A stretch of DNA of 64,000 bases from the NCBI GenBank assembly GCA_002281535.1, contig NCGD01000008.1, forward strand, positions 1 through 64,000, read 5' to 3'. This DNA is from Sphingomonas sp. 28-63-12. Its GTDB lineage: Bacteria > Pseudomonadota > Alphaproteobacteria > Sphingomonadales > Sphingomonadaceae. Position numbers and translations under genes: made by a program. Shown here piece by piece: positions 7,872 to 18,800 of the stretch. The notes below the pieces were generated by a model. That model saw only the letters and a program-made list of their open reading frames with translations. It was not told the DNA's origin and searched no databases. How positions within the stretch are numbered: position 1 is the first letter of the stretch; every line of letters begins with the position of its first letter.

Positions 7872-10800
7872 ATGGCGATGGCTTACGGCGTCAATGTCCT
7901 CAACGAGGCGATGAGCCAGCGCGATCGCGTGCTCAGCGCGCCCGCACCCAATACGGTCCAGGTCGATGGCCGCACCAGCGCGCAGCTGCTGTCCTTTGCC
8001 GCGCATTATGGTGCGCTGATCAAATTCTACGATCTCGAAAACCAGGAAAATGGCAACTGGGTGTCGTTCTTCGCCAGCGACCCCGTCATCGCGCATGCGC
8101 TGCACGCCGCGCTCGACCTGCCCGAGATCGAACGATCGCTCAACCGGCTGCTGGCCGAAGTGCGCGCCGCCCGCGATCATCGTGGCCGGGCCCCGCCGCT
8201 GCGACGCGTGCTGAGCGTGATCGCCCGATTGCTCGGCATCCTCGATCGCGCCCATATCGGCCCCAGCGACCACGACACGCTGATGCAGCATTTCACGCGC
8301 ACCGACCGGCGCGACGGCATCGCCGAACCCCTGCGCCGGCTGCACCGCCATCTTGAGGGACAGGGCCAATCAGTCGATACGGCGATGCGCGGCATGCCGC
8401 TCGGCCAGCGATCCGCCTGGCTCGACACCCTCGCCGATATATTGGACGATTTCATCTCGACCTTGCTCGTCGAGCTCGAAGCCGGGGTGACTGCGGCGAA
8501 AGCGGCCATGCAAGAGGCGATGGACCTCGATACCCATGCCCCGCATACCGCGATCTACACGGCGTTCATCGCCCTGTTTCTGCAGGCGCGCACCGTGCTC
8601 AACAGCTTTCCGCGCCGGCTGGTCGATTTCTACTATGGCGACATCCTCAAACAGCACAGCCTGGCCGCCGAACCGAGCCGGACCTTTCTGACCTTCACCC
8701 GCGCCCAGGCCGCTACCCAGGCATCGATCCCGCGCGATGCCCAGTTCCTGGCCGGCAGCGACAGCCAGGGTCAGGCGATCAACTTTGCGGCGGTCAATGC
8801 GCTTGAGGTGACGGCAGCGTCGGTCGAGGGCCTGAGCGTCCATTATATCCCGCAGGTGCCGTTGACCCCGGGGGCGAGCCACCTGGTATCGGGCCCGATG
8901 ATGAGCGGCCTGATTGCCGTCGATCCCGGCACTTCCGAAACCGCCGAATCCTTCCCGTTGTTCGGCACCAGCAAATCGGGCGTGTTCGGGGCGCTGACGA
9001 TGAAACAGGCCGCGCTCGGATTCTGCGTCGCCAGCCCGATCCTGCTGCTCGCCGGCGGCACCCGCACCGTCAACATCGCGCTGACCGTATCGCGCAAGGA
9101 TCGCGGCGATGCTGGCGCGCGGGTAATCGAGGTGCTGGTCCAATCGCTCGATTGGCTGACCCAGTTGGTCAAAGCCAGCCTTGAGCTGCATTATTCGACC
9201 GGTGGCGGCTGGATCAAGGTCGAGCCCTTCGATGTCACTTCAGCGGTGACGACCGATGATGGCGCCACCGCTGTCTTCACGATCAGCTTTACCCTGCCGG
9301 CCGACGCGCCGCCGCTCGAACCGCTCGCCGCTACCCCCAATGCCGACGCGCCGCCGCCGAGCCAGCCCGCCAACGCCTTTCCCGACCAACCCGCCCAACC
9401 GGCAGTCATCGCCAGCATGAAACTGGGCGATGATCATCAACCGGCAGCGTTCGGCATGTTGTCGGCGGTCACCTTCGATGCGATCAACCTCGCGGTTCAG
9501 GTGGTCGGGCTCGACCGGCTGACGATCACCACACCGACCGGGGCGGTCAGCGGTGACCAGAATTTTCCGCTATTCGGGCTGCCGCCCGTCCAATTTGCCG
9601 GCTTCGAGATCCAGGCCCCGGAATTATTCGCCAAACCGATCGATAGCCTGACGCTGTCGATTCCCTGGGCCGGGCTGCCCGTCACCAGCACCGGCTTTCA
9701 GGGCTATTACCAGAATTACCAGATCGATGCCGATGGGGTGATTTCGCCAACGCCCCTGTTCGACAATCGCAGCTTCCAGATCCGCTATGGCCTGATCAAT
9801 CCGGGCTATTGGACGCTCGACGACAGCCAGACCGCTTGCCTGTTCCAGACGGCACCGGCCAGCGACGACAGTGGCGCGACAACCGACGCGGCGGTACCGG
9901 TCGAACGGGTATCGGTGCTGCCCGTGCCCGGCCTGTCGACTCAGTCCGCCCCGCCCTATTTCACGCCGGCGAGCAGTGCACTTAGCGTGACCCTGGCCAC
10001 GCCCGATTATGCCTTTGGCAATGTCCTTTATGCCAGCAACATGATGGCGGCCTCGCAAGCGCAGGCCGCCGCCGCGCATGGCCGGCAGGACGGCGCACAT
10101 TTCGGCAGTGCGGTGCAGATCGCCAAGCTCGCCACCGTCAACGCCACCACGCCCGATCGGGGTTATTGGGGCAAGGTCCGGACGGCCGTGCACAACGCCG
10201 TTTCCTCGCTGACCGGCGAAGCGCTTGCCGCCGTGCAGCAAGCGATCGGACAAAGCCGTGCGCCGGCCCAGGCGCAGATGGCCTGGCTGCAGGACCTCAA
10301 GGCGACGCTGGCGGCAGCGGCGGCGGGGCGCGGCTCGATCATCGACTGGCTGATGGGGCGCGGCGGGGTGCTGGCCGAAGCGGTCGCCGTGCTGGAAAGC
10401 CTGGGGGCCTGGGTGTCCGCGCACGAGGACTCGCTGGGCAGCCATGCCGCGCCGTTGGTGTCGCGCGCCAAGCTGCTGATGACAGCGGCGGGCAATGTTA
10501 CGGCGGCGCATGCAGCCGCCAAGGACCAGCCGGTGGCGATGGCGCGGCCCAACATTGCCGCCGCCTCGCAGCAGCTCCAGGCCTCGCTCCAGCCGCCCGG
10601 CCTGCCCAATGCGCCGTGGCTGCCAATGGCATCTGGGCTGACGATCGACTATTTGGCAAGCGCAGGCACGACGATCAAGCCCGATTCAGATCCCAAGGCC
10701 GCCCGGCTGACCAGCCTTGCCACCATAGCCCCCGCCAGCGCCCCGCGCGCGGGATTGAGCAGCCCGCTCGAAATCGATTTCTGGCATGTCGGCCCGTTCG

Positions 10801-11987
10801 GCAAATTCAAGGCGCCTACCGCCAGCGCAGACGATACCGTGTCGATGATGCCGCAAGTCACTGCCAATTCGGCGCTGTACATCCAGCTGTCGACGCCGGT
10901 GTCGCAGGTCGCGTTGCTGTTCGTGCTGTCGGCAAGCGAGGATGGCTGGTGGGATGTGGCGCCGGCCATCGCCTGGGAGGAATATATTGGCGGGGTGTGG
11001 CAGCCGATCATCCCGATCGATGACACCACGACGGGCATGCAGAATAGCGGCATCGTCACGCTCCCGCTGACGGTGCCGCCGGGGGCAACCAAGGCGCCGC
11101 GCATCCGCGTCAGCGCGATCGGCGACACCAGTTGCGCACCGATCGTCCAGGCGGTGATCGCCAATGCGGTGGCGACCCGCTGGATCGGGCCGGGCGGGGC
11201 CGACACGCTCGGCACGCCCTTGCCCGCGGGCACGATCACCAAGAGCGCGGCGAGCCTGGCGGGGATCGGTTCGATTACCCAGCCGATGGCGAGCTTTGGC
11301 GGGCGTCCGCCGGCAACCGGCGAGGCATTTCAACGCTGGATGGCCGAGCGCCTGCGCCACAAGGGGTTTGCGATCGATTGCTGGGACTATGCAAGGCTCG
11401 CGCTCGAAGCGGCGCCGTCGATCTGGCAGGCCGCGATCATCCCGGCGACCGACCAGCAGACCCAGACCTCGGCGCCGGGTCAGGCCTGGCTAGTGATCGT
11501 GGCGGGGCCCGGCACGCCCAATGTCACCGACTGGACGGTGCCGCAGGTCGATATCGCGACCTTGGCCGATATCGGCGACACATTGAACGCCTGTTCCAGC
11601 CCGTTCGCACGCCTGGCCATAACCAACCCGCCCTATCTGCGGCTGAAGGTGTCGGCGACGATCGAGTTTATCGACAGCGATACCGGCGCCTTCTGGGCGG
11701 ATCGTTTGTCGAGCGACCTCGTCAGCTGGCTGTCGCCGCTGCCGCCGAGCGACCTGGGCACGCGGCCGGCCAATTATTACACGCCGCGCGCGGTTGCCGA
11801 ATTTGTCCGCCACCGGCCCTATGTCCGCGGCATTACGCATTTCCTGATCGTGCCGCAGGAGGAACCGGCCACGGGCCATTATTATTATCTGACATCGGCG
11901 CCCAGCCACGACATCGTGCCGCTGTCACCTCATGGCAATGGCCATGGCCATGAGGCGATGGCAGCGACAGCGGCCGCGCGACCATGA
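7872..11987 (+). CDS. large baseplate J-like protein (Pvc11-like)
   Basis: 1371-residue baseplate wedge protein in the position of Pvc11/Afp11 (gp6/J-like). The central region carries the long beta-sandwich insertions typical of eCIS J proteins (GYYQNYQIDADGVISPTPLFDNRSFQIRYG region). The C-terminal part (residues ~1140-1360: EAFQRWMAERLRHKGFAIDCWDYARLAL through the RPYVRGITHFLIVPQEEP segment) is the conserved core. An Ala-rich helical insertion covers about residues 770-920. The protein ends in a His/Gly-rich tail. Its stop overlaps the Pvc12-like start (ATGA). It likely dimerises with that protein to form the baseplate ring. Confidence 0.85.
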   Translation: MAMAYGVNVLNEAMSQRDRVLSAPAPNTVQVDGRTSAQLLSFAAHYGALIKFYDLENQENGNWVSFFASDPVIAHALHAALDLPEIERSLNRLLAEVRAARDHRGRAPPLRRVLSVIARLLGILDRAHIGPSDHDTLMQHFTRTDRRDGIAEPLRRLHRHLEGQGQSVDTAMRGMPLGQRSAWLDTLADILDDFISTLLVELEAGVTAAKAAMQEAMDLDTHAPHTAIYTAFIALFLQARTVLNSFPRRLVDFYYGDILKQHSLAAEPSRTFLTFTRAQAATQASIPRDAQFLAGSDSQGQAINFAAVNALEVTAASVEGLSVHYIPQVPLTPGASHLVSGPMMSGLIAVDPGTSETAESFPLFGTSKSGVFGALTMKQAALGFCVASPILLLAGGTRTVNIALTVSRKDRGDAGARVIEVLVQSLDWLTQLVKASLELHYSTGGGWIKVEPFDVTSAVTTDDGATAVFTISFTLPADAPPLEPLAATPNADAPPPSQPANAFPDQPAQPAVIASMKLGDDHQPAAFGMLSAVTFDAINLAVQVVGLDRLTITTPTGAVSGDQNFPLFGLPPVQFAGFEIQAPELFAKPIDSLTLSIPWAGLPVTSTGFQGYYQNYQIDADGVISPTPLFDNRSFQIRYGLINPGYWTLDDSQTACLFQTAPASDDSGATTDAAVPVERVSVLPVPGLSTQSAPPYFTPASSALSVTLATPDYAFGNVLYASNMMAASQAQAAAAHGRQDGAHFGSAVQIAKLATVNATTPDRGYWGKVRTAVHNAVSSLTGEALAAVQQAIGQSRAPAQAQMAWLQDLKATLAAAAAGRGSIIDWLMGRGGVLAEAVAVLESLGAWVSAHEDSLGSHAAPLVSRAKLLMTAAGNVTAAHAAAKDQPVAMARPNIAAASQQLQASLQPPGLPNAPWLPMASGLTIDYLASAGTTIKPDSDPKAARLTSLATIAPASAPRAGLSSPLEIDFWHVGPFGKFKAPTASADDTVSMMPQVTANSALYIQLSTPVSQVALLFVLSASEDGWWDVAPAIAWEEYIGGVWQPIIPIDDTTTGMQNSGIVTLPLTVPPGATKAPRIRVSAIGDTSCAPIVQAVIANAVATRWIGPGGADTLGTPLPAGTITKSAASLAGIGSITQPMASFGGRPPATGEAFQRWMAERLRHKGFAIDCWDYARLALEAAPSIWQAAIIPATDQQTQTSAPGQAWLVIVAGPGTPNVTDWTVPQVDIATLADIGDTLNACSSPFARLAITNPPYLRLKVSATIEFIDSDTGAFWADRLSSDLVSWLSPLPPSDLGTRPANYYTPRAVAEFVRHRPYVRGITHFLIVPQEEPATGHYYYLTSAPSHDIVPLSPHGNGHGHEAMAATAAARP

Positions 11988-14900
11988 CGCGGACCCCGTC
12001 CACGATCAGCCGGCGCAAGACGACCGTTCCGGGGCTGGATTATGCCTCGCTGCGCGAACAGGCGATCCGCATGACACATGACATGTCGGACCAAGTCTGG
12101 ACCGACTATAACTACTCCGATCCCGGCGTCACGATCATCGAACAGCTTTGTTACGCGCTGACCGAAATGCCGTACCGCGCCGGCTTGCCGGTCCAGGATC
12201 TGCTGATCGAGCCCGATTCACCGACGCTCAAGCTGCGCCGGCAAGGCCTGATGCCCGCCGGATCGATCCTGCCCTGCAACCCGGTGACCGAGAACGATCT
12301 GCGCCGGGTGGTGATTGATCGCGTTCCAGAGGTCGCCAATGTCTGGTTCACGCCGGTCAGCCCCGCCAGCAATCGCGGGCTCAACGGCCTGTACGACATC
12401 GCTGTCCTGCCGCGCGGTGATCTCACCAGCGACCCGAATGACGAAGGCTGCTGCAGCGATGATCGGCTGATCGAGAAAGTGCTGCAATGCTATCGCGGCC
12501 ATCGCGCCCTGTGCGAGGATGTGCGCGCGGCGCGGGTACTGACGCTGATCGACACCTATGTCTATGCCACGATCGAACTCGAGGACGAGGCCGATCCTGC
12601 CGAAACATTGGCCGAGGCGCTGTTCGCGCTTGGCCTGTACCTTGCCCCCGAGCCGCACCGCCAGTCACTCGACGACGAACTGGCCAAGGCCCGCGCCACC
12701 ACCGACATGTTCAGCGGCCCGGCAATGGGGCGCGGCTTTATCGCCGATGATCAGCTGACGGCGCTACCGCAAGCGGTCCAGGTCAATGATCTGGTCCAGC
12801 TGCTGGCCGAATTGTCGGGTGTGTTGGCGGTGAGCCATTTGTCGGTGGATGCCGGGCTTGACCCCAAACCCTATCGCGCGGGCGCGACGATCATGGTGCC
12901 GCCCGACGGCATTCTCTGGTTACAGGGGCGGACGACCGATAGCCAGTTCACGATCGAGATGAAGCGCAACGGCGCGGTATGCACCCCCAACGCCGCCCGC
13001 GTCCGGCGGCTGCTCGACCAGCTCTGGAGCGCCCAGCGCCAGACCTATCCGGTCCAGGCCGATTATCTAGATCATTATGCACCACCGCGCGCCACCTGGC
13101 GCGACCTGCAAAGCTACACATCGGTGCAGACGCAATTTCCTAACATCTATGGGGTCAACGCCGCCGGCTTGCCGCCTGGCGCGACCACGGCGCGTCAGGC
13201 GCAGGCGCGCCAGCTCAAGGGCTATCTGATGCCCTTTGATCAGTTGATGGCCGATTATTTCAGCCAGCTGGCCTTTGTCCGCACGCTATTTTCGGTCGAG
13301 GCCGGGGGCGGTAGAACCTATGACGCGCAATCGCTGCGCGGCATCGTCCCCGATGTCACCCCCTTGCTCGACAAGGGCTATGAAGCCGGCCTGACCGCGC
13401 TGACCAGCGAGACCGACCAGACCGATACGCGCCGCAAGGCGGTGCTCGATCTGTTGCTGTCGCTTTATGCGCAGGAGATTTCGATCGGCGAAGCGGCGGA
13501 CGGCGCCGGCCTTGGCCCGGACGACGCCCTGCTGATCAAGGCGCGGCAGGAAATGCTGGGGCATGTCGATGCCCTCAGCCGCAATCGCGGGCGCGGCGCC
13601 GATTATCGCCGCGCCCGCGCGGTTGCCACCGTAGCCGGCATGGAGCGGCTGAGCCGGGTCCAGCTCGCGCTGCTGGGGGCGATCAGCGACAGCGGTGATA
13701 CGGGCACCGGCAGTGCCCAGGGTGCGGGCAATAGCGGCAGCAGCGGCCCCGGCCAACGTGGGGGCGATCCGCCGCGTCGCAGCAGCCAGAGCGACCGCGT
13801 CTGGACCGCCGCCCGCGATCCCGATGAGGCGAGCTTCGGCCTGCGGCTTCCCGAGGAATTATGGCCGACCCTGCCCCGGCTGTTCACGCCAGTGCAGCTG
13901 CCGCCGCAGGAACAGGGGGCAATACCTGACGCGCCATCACCGCTGGCGGGGCACCGCGTGGCGGAGAGTCTGGCCGACGCGCTCGGCGATCCCGATCGCT
14001 ACCGGATCGGCCGGGCCCCCGAATCAGCGGGCATCTACATCATCTGCATCGACATGCGCGGTGGCTGGTGGTGGCTTGGCGAACAGGAAGACGAGGAGCA
14101 CGCGATCGAGGTGATTCGGCGTCTGCTCCGCGACAGCCGCCAGCAGCCGGCCCCGGACAGCCGTCCCCAGCTGTATATCGTCGACTGGATCTTGCTGCGG
14201 TTTGCGATGCTCGCCGATACCGCCGATGCCGCGCGCTTCAACTTTCGGGTCACCGCTGTGCTTTCTGCCAACCGCGCCGACTGGCAGGACCAGAGCTGGC
14301 AACACGAGGCGCAATCGATCCTGCGACGTAACACACCCGCGCATATCCGGCTCGATTGCCTGTTTCTCGATCCGCCAGCAATGCGCCGGTTCGAACGGCT
14401 GCAGGCCGATTGGCTCGATGCGCTGCAGCACTGCCATCAGGGCCGCCAGGTACAGGCCAGCGCCGCGCTGGAGCATTTTCTGATCGATGCACTGACGCCC
14501 CCGGGACCGCCAGCGCCAGCCCCCGCGCCCACACCGGCGCCAATGCCGTCGCCAAGCCCGACGCCGACTCCGACTCCGGTGCCCCCGACACCGACACAGA
14601 CACCGACACCGACACCGACACCCGCTCCGGCGCCGGCGCCGGCGCCGGTCGAAACAATTCCCGTCGAGCCCCCCCCGGCCGACACCGATCCTGCAGCACC
14701 CGCCCAGGCGCCGACGCCGGTGCCGTCCCCTGCTCCCACGCCGACGCCCATACCGAACCCCACCCCCACACCGACCCCCACACCGACAGACGCCGAGCCG
14801 CTCGAACTCACCACCACCGAATATCAACCTTCCCATCCGGTTTGGGACTGGCTGGCCTGGTTCTGGTCAACCTGGCTGTGGCCGACGTTGCGGATCGTGA

Positions 14901-15835
14901 TCGGCTGGTGGCTGGTCAACGCACTCTGGAAGCGCCTGCCCTGGGCGAAGCCCACCGATCGTGGCACCGAGCCCGTGGCACCGCCCCCCAGCCCCACCCC
15001 GACCCCGACCCCGACCCCGACCCCGGCACCAACCCCGGCACCCACCCCCGCACCGCCCCCGAGCGAAGCGCCCGCGCCAACGCCCCCAGCGCCCCCAGCG
15101 CCCCCAGCGCCCCCAGCGCCCCCAGCGCCCCCAGCGCCAACGCCAGTACCGCCGCCGCCGCCATCAGCAACGGGGTTGAGCGGCCGCGTGGTCAGCGCGC
15201 CGACCGGGACGTTGGGCTTTGACGCCAACACCGTGCTGACCGCATCGACCGCCAAGTCCTTTGCCGATGCCGGCTTCCGCTTTGCGGTACGGTATCTGCC
15301 GCGCACCTTCGTCGTCACGCCCGACAATGCACAGGGCAACCTAACCGCTGCCGAGGCCGAGACCATCCTGTCGGCAGGGCTGGCACTGATGGCGGTGCAG
15401 CATGTTGCCAGCGCCGGCTGGACGCCCAGCGCCGGGCTGGGCGACAGCTATGGCAGTTATGCGGTGCAGAATGCCCAGGCCGTTGGCCTGCCGCCCGGCA
15501 TGAACATCTGGCTTGATCTGGAGGGAGTGGCCAGCGGGGTCGCCCCCAGCGCGATCGAGGATTATTGCGCCGCCTGGTATCAGCAGGTCGCGGCGGGCGG
15601 TTATGTTCCCGGCATGTATGTCGGCGCGAATTGCGGGCTGAGCGCAACTCAGATCACCGCAACACCGTTCCGGTATTTCTGGCAATCGGGCAGCAAGGTG
15701 CCCGCGCTGTCGACCGGCTATTGCATGGTCCAGACGATCAACAGCAATTATGTGCTGAGCGGCGTTGCCTATGATCATGACGTGACCCAGGCCGATACCG
15801 CCGGCCACACACCGCTATGGCTGGCCCCGGCATGA
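11984..15835 (+). CDS. Pvc12-like baseplate protein fused to membrane-like tether and DUF1906 domain
   Basis: 1283 residues with an unusual architecture. Residues 1-~835 are the Pvc12/gp7-like wedge protein (DQVWTDYNYSDPGVTIIEQLCYALTEMPYR). About 839-945 is a Pro/Ala/Thr-rich linker. Residues 951-987 are a Trp-rich hydrophobic segment (WDWLAWFWSTWLW, then a VIGWWLVNALW stretch) that looks like a transmembrane or membrane-reentrant helix. About 999-1062 is a second Pro-rich linker. About 1077-1275 is a DUF1906 (Rv2525c-like) glycoside-hydrolase-like barrel with LGFDAN, FAVRYL, an IWLDLEG acidic motif and YVPGMYVGAN. Ordinary Pvc12 proteins end after the first part. The domain calls are good; anchoring or wall-degrading roles are inference. 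Confidence 0.85.
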   Translation: MTRTPSTISRRKTTVPGLDYASLREQAIRMTHDMSDQVWTDYNYSDPGVTIIEQLCYALTEMPYRAGLPVQDLLIEPDSPTLKLRRQGLMPAGSILPCNPVTENDLRRVVIDRVPEVANVWFTPVSPASNRGLNGLYDIAVLPRGDLTSDPNDEGCCSDDRLIEKVLQCYRGHRALCEDVRAARVLTLIDTYVYATIELEDEADPAETLAEALFALGLYLAPEPHRQSLDDELAKARATTDMFSGPAMGRGFIADDQLTALPQAVQVNDLVQLLAELSGVLAVSHLSVDAGLDPKPYRAGATIMVPPDGILWLQGRTTDSQFTIEMKRNGAVCTPNAARVRRLLDQLWSAQRQTYPVQADYLDHYAPPRATWRDLQSYTSVQTQFPNIYGVNAAGLPPGATTARQAQARQLKGYLMPFDQLMADYFSQLAFVRTLFSVEAGGGRTYDAQSLRGIVPDVTPLLDKGYEAGLTALTSETDQTDTRRKAVLDLLLSLYAQEISIGEAADGAGLGPDDALLIKARQEMLGHVDALSRNRGRGADYRRARAVATVAGMERLSRVQLALLGAISDSGDTGTGSAQGAGNSGSSGPGQRGGDPPRRSSQSDRVWTAARDPDEASFGLRLPEELWPTLPRLFTPVQLPPQEQGAIPDAPSPLAGHRVAESLADALGDPDRYRIGRAPESAGIYIICIDMRGGWWWLGEQEDEEHAIEVIRRLLRDSRQQPAPDSRPQLYIVDWILLRFAMLADTADAARFNFRVTAVLSANRADWQDQSWQHEAQSILRRNTPAHIRLDCLFLDPPAMRRFERLQADWLDALQHCHQGRQVQASAALEHFLIDALTPPGPPAPAPAPTPAPMPSPSPTPTPTPVPPTPTQTPTPTPTPAPAPAPAPVETIPVEPPPADTDPAAPAQAPTPVPSPAPTPTPIPNPTPTPTPTPTDAEPLELTTTEYQPSHPVWDWLAWFWSTWLWPTLRIVIGWWLVNALWKRLPWAKPTDRGTEPVAPPPSPTPTPTPTPTPAPTPAPTPAPPPSEAPAPTPPAPPAPPAPPAPPAPPAPTPVPPPPPSATGLSGRVVSAPTGTLGFDANTVLTASTAKSFADAGFRFAVRYLPRTFVVTPDNAQGNLTAAEAETILSAGLALMAVQHVASAGWTPSAGLGDSYGSYAVQNAQAVGLPPGMNIWLDLEGVASGVAPSAIEDYCAAWYQQVAAGGYVPGMYVGANCGLSATQITATPFRYFWQSGSKVPALSTGYCMVQTINSNYVLSGVAYDHDVTQADTAGHTPLWLAPA
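15001..15024 (+). repeat. hexamer tandem repeat in the Pro-rich linker
   Basis: Four perfect copies of GACCCC encode alternating Pro-Thr in the second linker of the Pvc12-like fusion. Related imperfect CCGACA hexamers lie near 14580-14625 in the first linker. In-frame slippage would alter tether length without breaking the frame. Confidence 0.8.
15081..15134 (+). repeat. perfect 9-bp tandem repeat (6 copies) encoding Pro-Pro-Ala units
   Basis: Six exact copies of CGCCCCCAG run head to tail within the second Pro-rich linker of the Pvc12-like protein. The unit is three codons long, so copy-number change keeps the reading frame. It is a candidate length-variable (VNTR) tether between the membrane-like segment and the DUF1906 domain. 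Confidence 0.9.
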
Positions 15836-18800
15836 CGCTGCTTGCCCCCGCCGGCGGCCACCGGATCGGCAAGCTCGATCTGCGCGCGACGATCGGCTCG
15901 CTCGATCAGGCGCTGGCGATCCGCCCGCGGATTGAAGCCCTCGCCGCACGGGTGCTGCCCGATGTGCTCGAACGCGTGCTTGATCAGGCAGCACCCCGGC
16001 ATTTGTATCTGCGCATCGCCCGGCTCGATCTTGATCTTGGCACGGTCAGCGCCACCGATCTCGAACAAGATATCGTCGCGGCGCTAGAGGACGCGTTGGC
16101 CGAAGCGCTGCGCCGGGCGCTGCATGCCGCCGAACATTATCCGTCGGCCGATGCCCGGCTGATCGCCCCGGCCGACGCCCAGCTCCAGGGCTTCATCGGC
16201 TATCTCGCCAGCGGCTTGCCATCGACGATCTACCCGCAAGCCGCTGCCGAGCCGCGCGCGATGCTGGCCCATCTGGTCGCCGATCAACCCGGGGCGCTGA
16301 TAGCGATGCTGCGCCAGCGCGCTGGCCAGCGGCACGTGCTGGAGCGCCTCATATTGCAGATCGGCGCCGACGGCCTGGCCGGGCTGCTCAGCCTGCTCGC
16401 GCCCGGCGATGCCGCGATCATCCGGGCACTGATCGCCGATATCCTGCTCGCCCACCGCAGCGAACCGCTGGCGAGCGCGGTGGCGGTTACCGAGCCGGTG
16501 CTCGAACGATTGCTGTGGGTCGCCACGCTGGAATTGCTGCTGCGCGACGCAGGCAGCCAGTTCAACCGCCGCCGCTTCCTCGGCTATTTGCTCCAGCGCG
16601 AGGCACGCCAGGCGGGGCTCGATTTCGCCGCGCTGCTGCAGCTGCTTGGGGCCGCCATTGCGCAGACCCGGGCGCGGATGGGATTTCGATCATCGCTGCC
16701 CCAGCTGGTTGCCGAGCTGATCGCCGAGCAACCCGCCCTGCCTGATGCTGCCACCGCGCCGGCACCAACCGGCGGCGCGGCCGGCCCGACCAGCGCGCTG
16801 GCCGCCGCCGCCACCGGCGATTATGGCTTGCTGGTGGCGCTGGTGCGCCGGCTGGCCGGCAATCGCGTCGCCATAGAGGCGCTGGTCATCACGCTTGATC
16901 CGGCGATCTTTGCCGGGCTGGTCGCCACGCTCGATCCCGCCAATGCCGATCTGATCCTGGCGATCCTCGACGATATCGAGCGCGTCCATCAGGCCAAGCC
17001 AACCGTTCTGGGATCGGGGCCAGCGCTGATGCCAATGCTGCGCAGCATAACCGTGCAATTCCTGGTTAGCGATGCTGGCTCCCAGTTTAACCGGCGGCGT
17101 TTTCTCGCCCAGCTGATCGAGGGCGAGGCCAGGCATGCCTCGATCGACTATCCAGCGATGCTTCTGCTGCTGGCCGATGCACTGGCGCGCCAACAACCGC
17201 GGCTTGGTTATCGATCATCGCTGCCGGCGATCCTTGGCGATCTGATTGCCGAAGTGGCACCTGCGCTGCAACTGCCGGCGGCCGATGCGGTAGCAACAGC
17301 ATTAACCGCGGCACGGCGCGGCGACCGGGCAGCACTCATCAGGCTGTTACGCGCCAGCGGCGACGATCTGGCCGCGCGCGCGACGATCATCGCGCAGGCC
17401 GATACGGCACTGCTCGGCCTGGTAGTTCGCGAGATCGATCCGGTGGCGGGGCCGCTGCTTCACCGCGACGTCGAAACATTGATCGCGCTGTATGCGGCTG
17501 GCCCTTTTTTGGCCCTGTCGGCAGAGGGGATGGCCCGGGCGATCCGCCTGGTCGGCCTGCACGCCCTGCTTCGCCGGGGCGCTGCCCCCAGCGCGCGCCG
17601 GGCATGGCGCGACCAACTTATGGACGGGCTTGCCGCCGCAACAGGCACGGCGCCGGCGACACTGCGCGCTCAGTTCGCCCGCGCCGCCGCAGAGCATCCC
17701 CTTATCGCCGGCGATATTGCCACAGGCTGGGCGATCGGTCCGGCAGTGTTGCGCGTTGACGCGGCGGGCAGTGTCGCCCGGCTGACGACCGCGATGGCGG
17801 CCAACGATATCGAGCTGGTCACGCGGCTGCTGCGCGCCGCCGCGGCCCGGCCGAGCGCGCTGGCACAATTGGCCGACACGCTCGACGAGACGGCGCGGGC
17901 AGGCGCGCTTGCCGCCTTTGATGCCCCCAATGCTGATGCCGTGCTTGCGGATATCCGCAGCCTGAGCGAGCTGCACGCTGCCTATCCGCTTGCCCGGCTG
18001 GACCGGGCCGACTTTGCCGCGCTGCTCTGGACGCGTGCGCTGATTTATCTGGCGGGGCTGCGCGGCGGCCGCTTTGATCGGCGGGCCTTTGGCCAGCATA
18101 TGCTGCGCAGCATTGCGCAGCATCAGGGCAGTGCCCCGGCGGCGCTGGCGCAGGATCTTCGCCGCGGCCTGGGCCTGATTGCACCGGGCCGCGTGCGCCC
18201 CGTCGCCGCGCTGATTGCCACGCTGGCCCCAGCCGACCGCCCCGGCGCGGGCAGCGACGATCAGCACCGCGCGATCGAGGAATTTCTCCACTCCGGGCGG
18301 CCGCCCTATCTAGGGCGCGGCCTGCCGGCACTCGCGGCGAGCGACCGCGCCTGGCTGGCGGCAGCAATCCGTCGGGTAAGCCGCGAGGCGCCGGGGGCGG
18401 TCCACACGCTCGTGGCCCGCTTGCTCGACTGGCTGCTGCCAGACGAATTGCTGGCCTGCCTTGCCCCAGATCTGGTCGGGCCGGCCGCGTTGCTGGGCGG
18501 CGACACTGATGATCTGGCGCATTGGCAGCAGCTGTTCGCGGCCCTGCTGCGCGGCGAACGGCCTGCCCCCCCGAAATCTCGCCGACGCCGCCGACGACTC
18601 GACCGCCTCAGCGCGATCGGCCACTGGCTTGATCATGGCGCCTGGCCCTGGTGGACCGCGCGCGGGCCGAGCCCGGCTGAGCTGCTCGCCATGCTGCCGA
18701 CGGTGAGCATCGCCGAACTGCAATGGCTGTTCCACGCCGACACGCCCGATCGGGCGCTGGCGCGATTGCGCCGCGCGATTGAGCCCCTCGACGATCGTGC

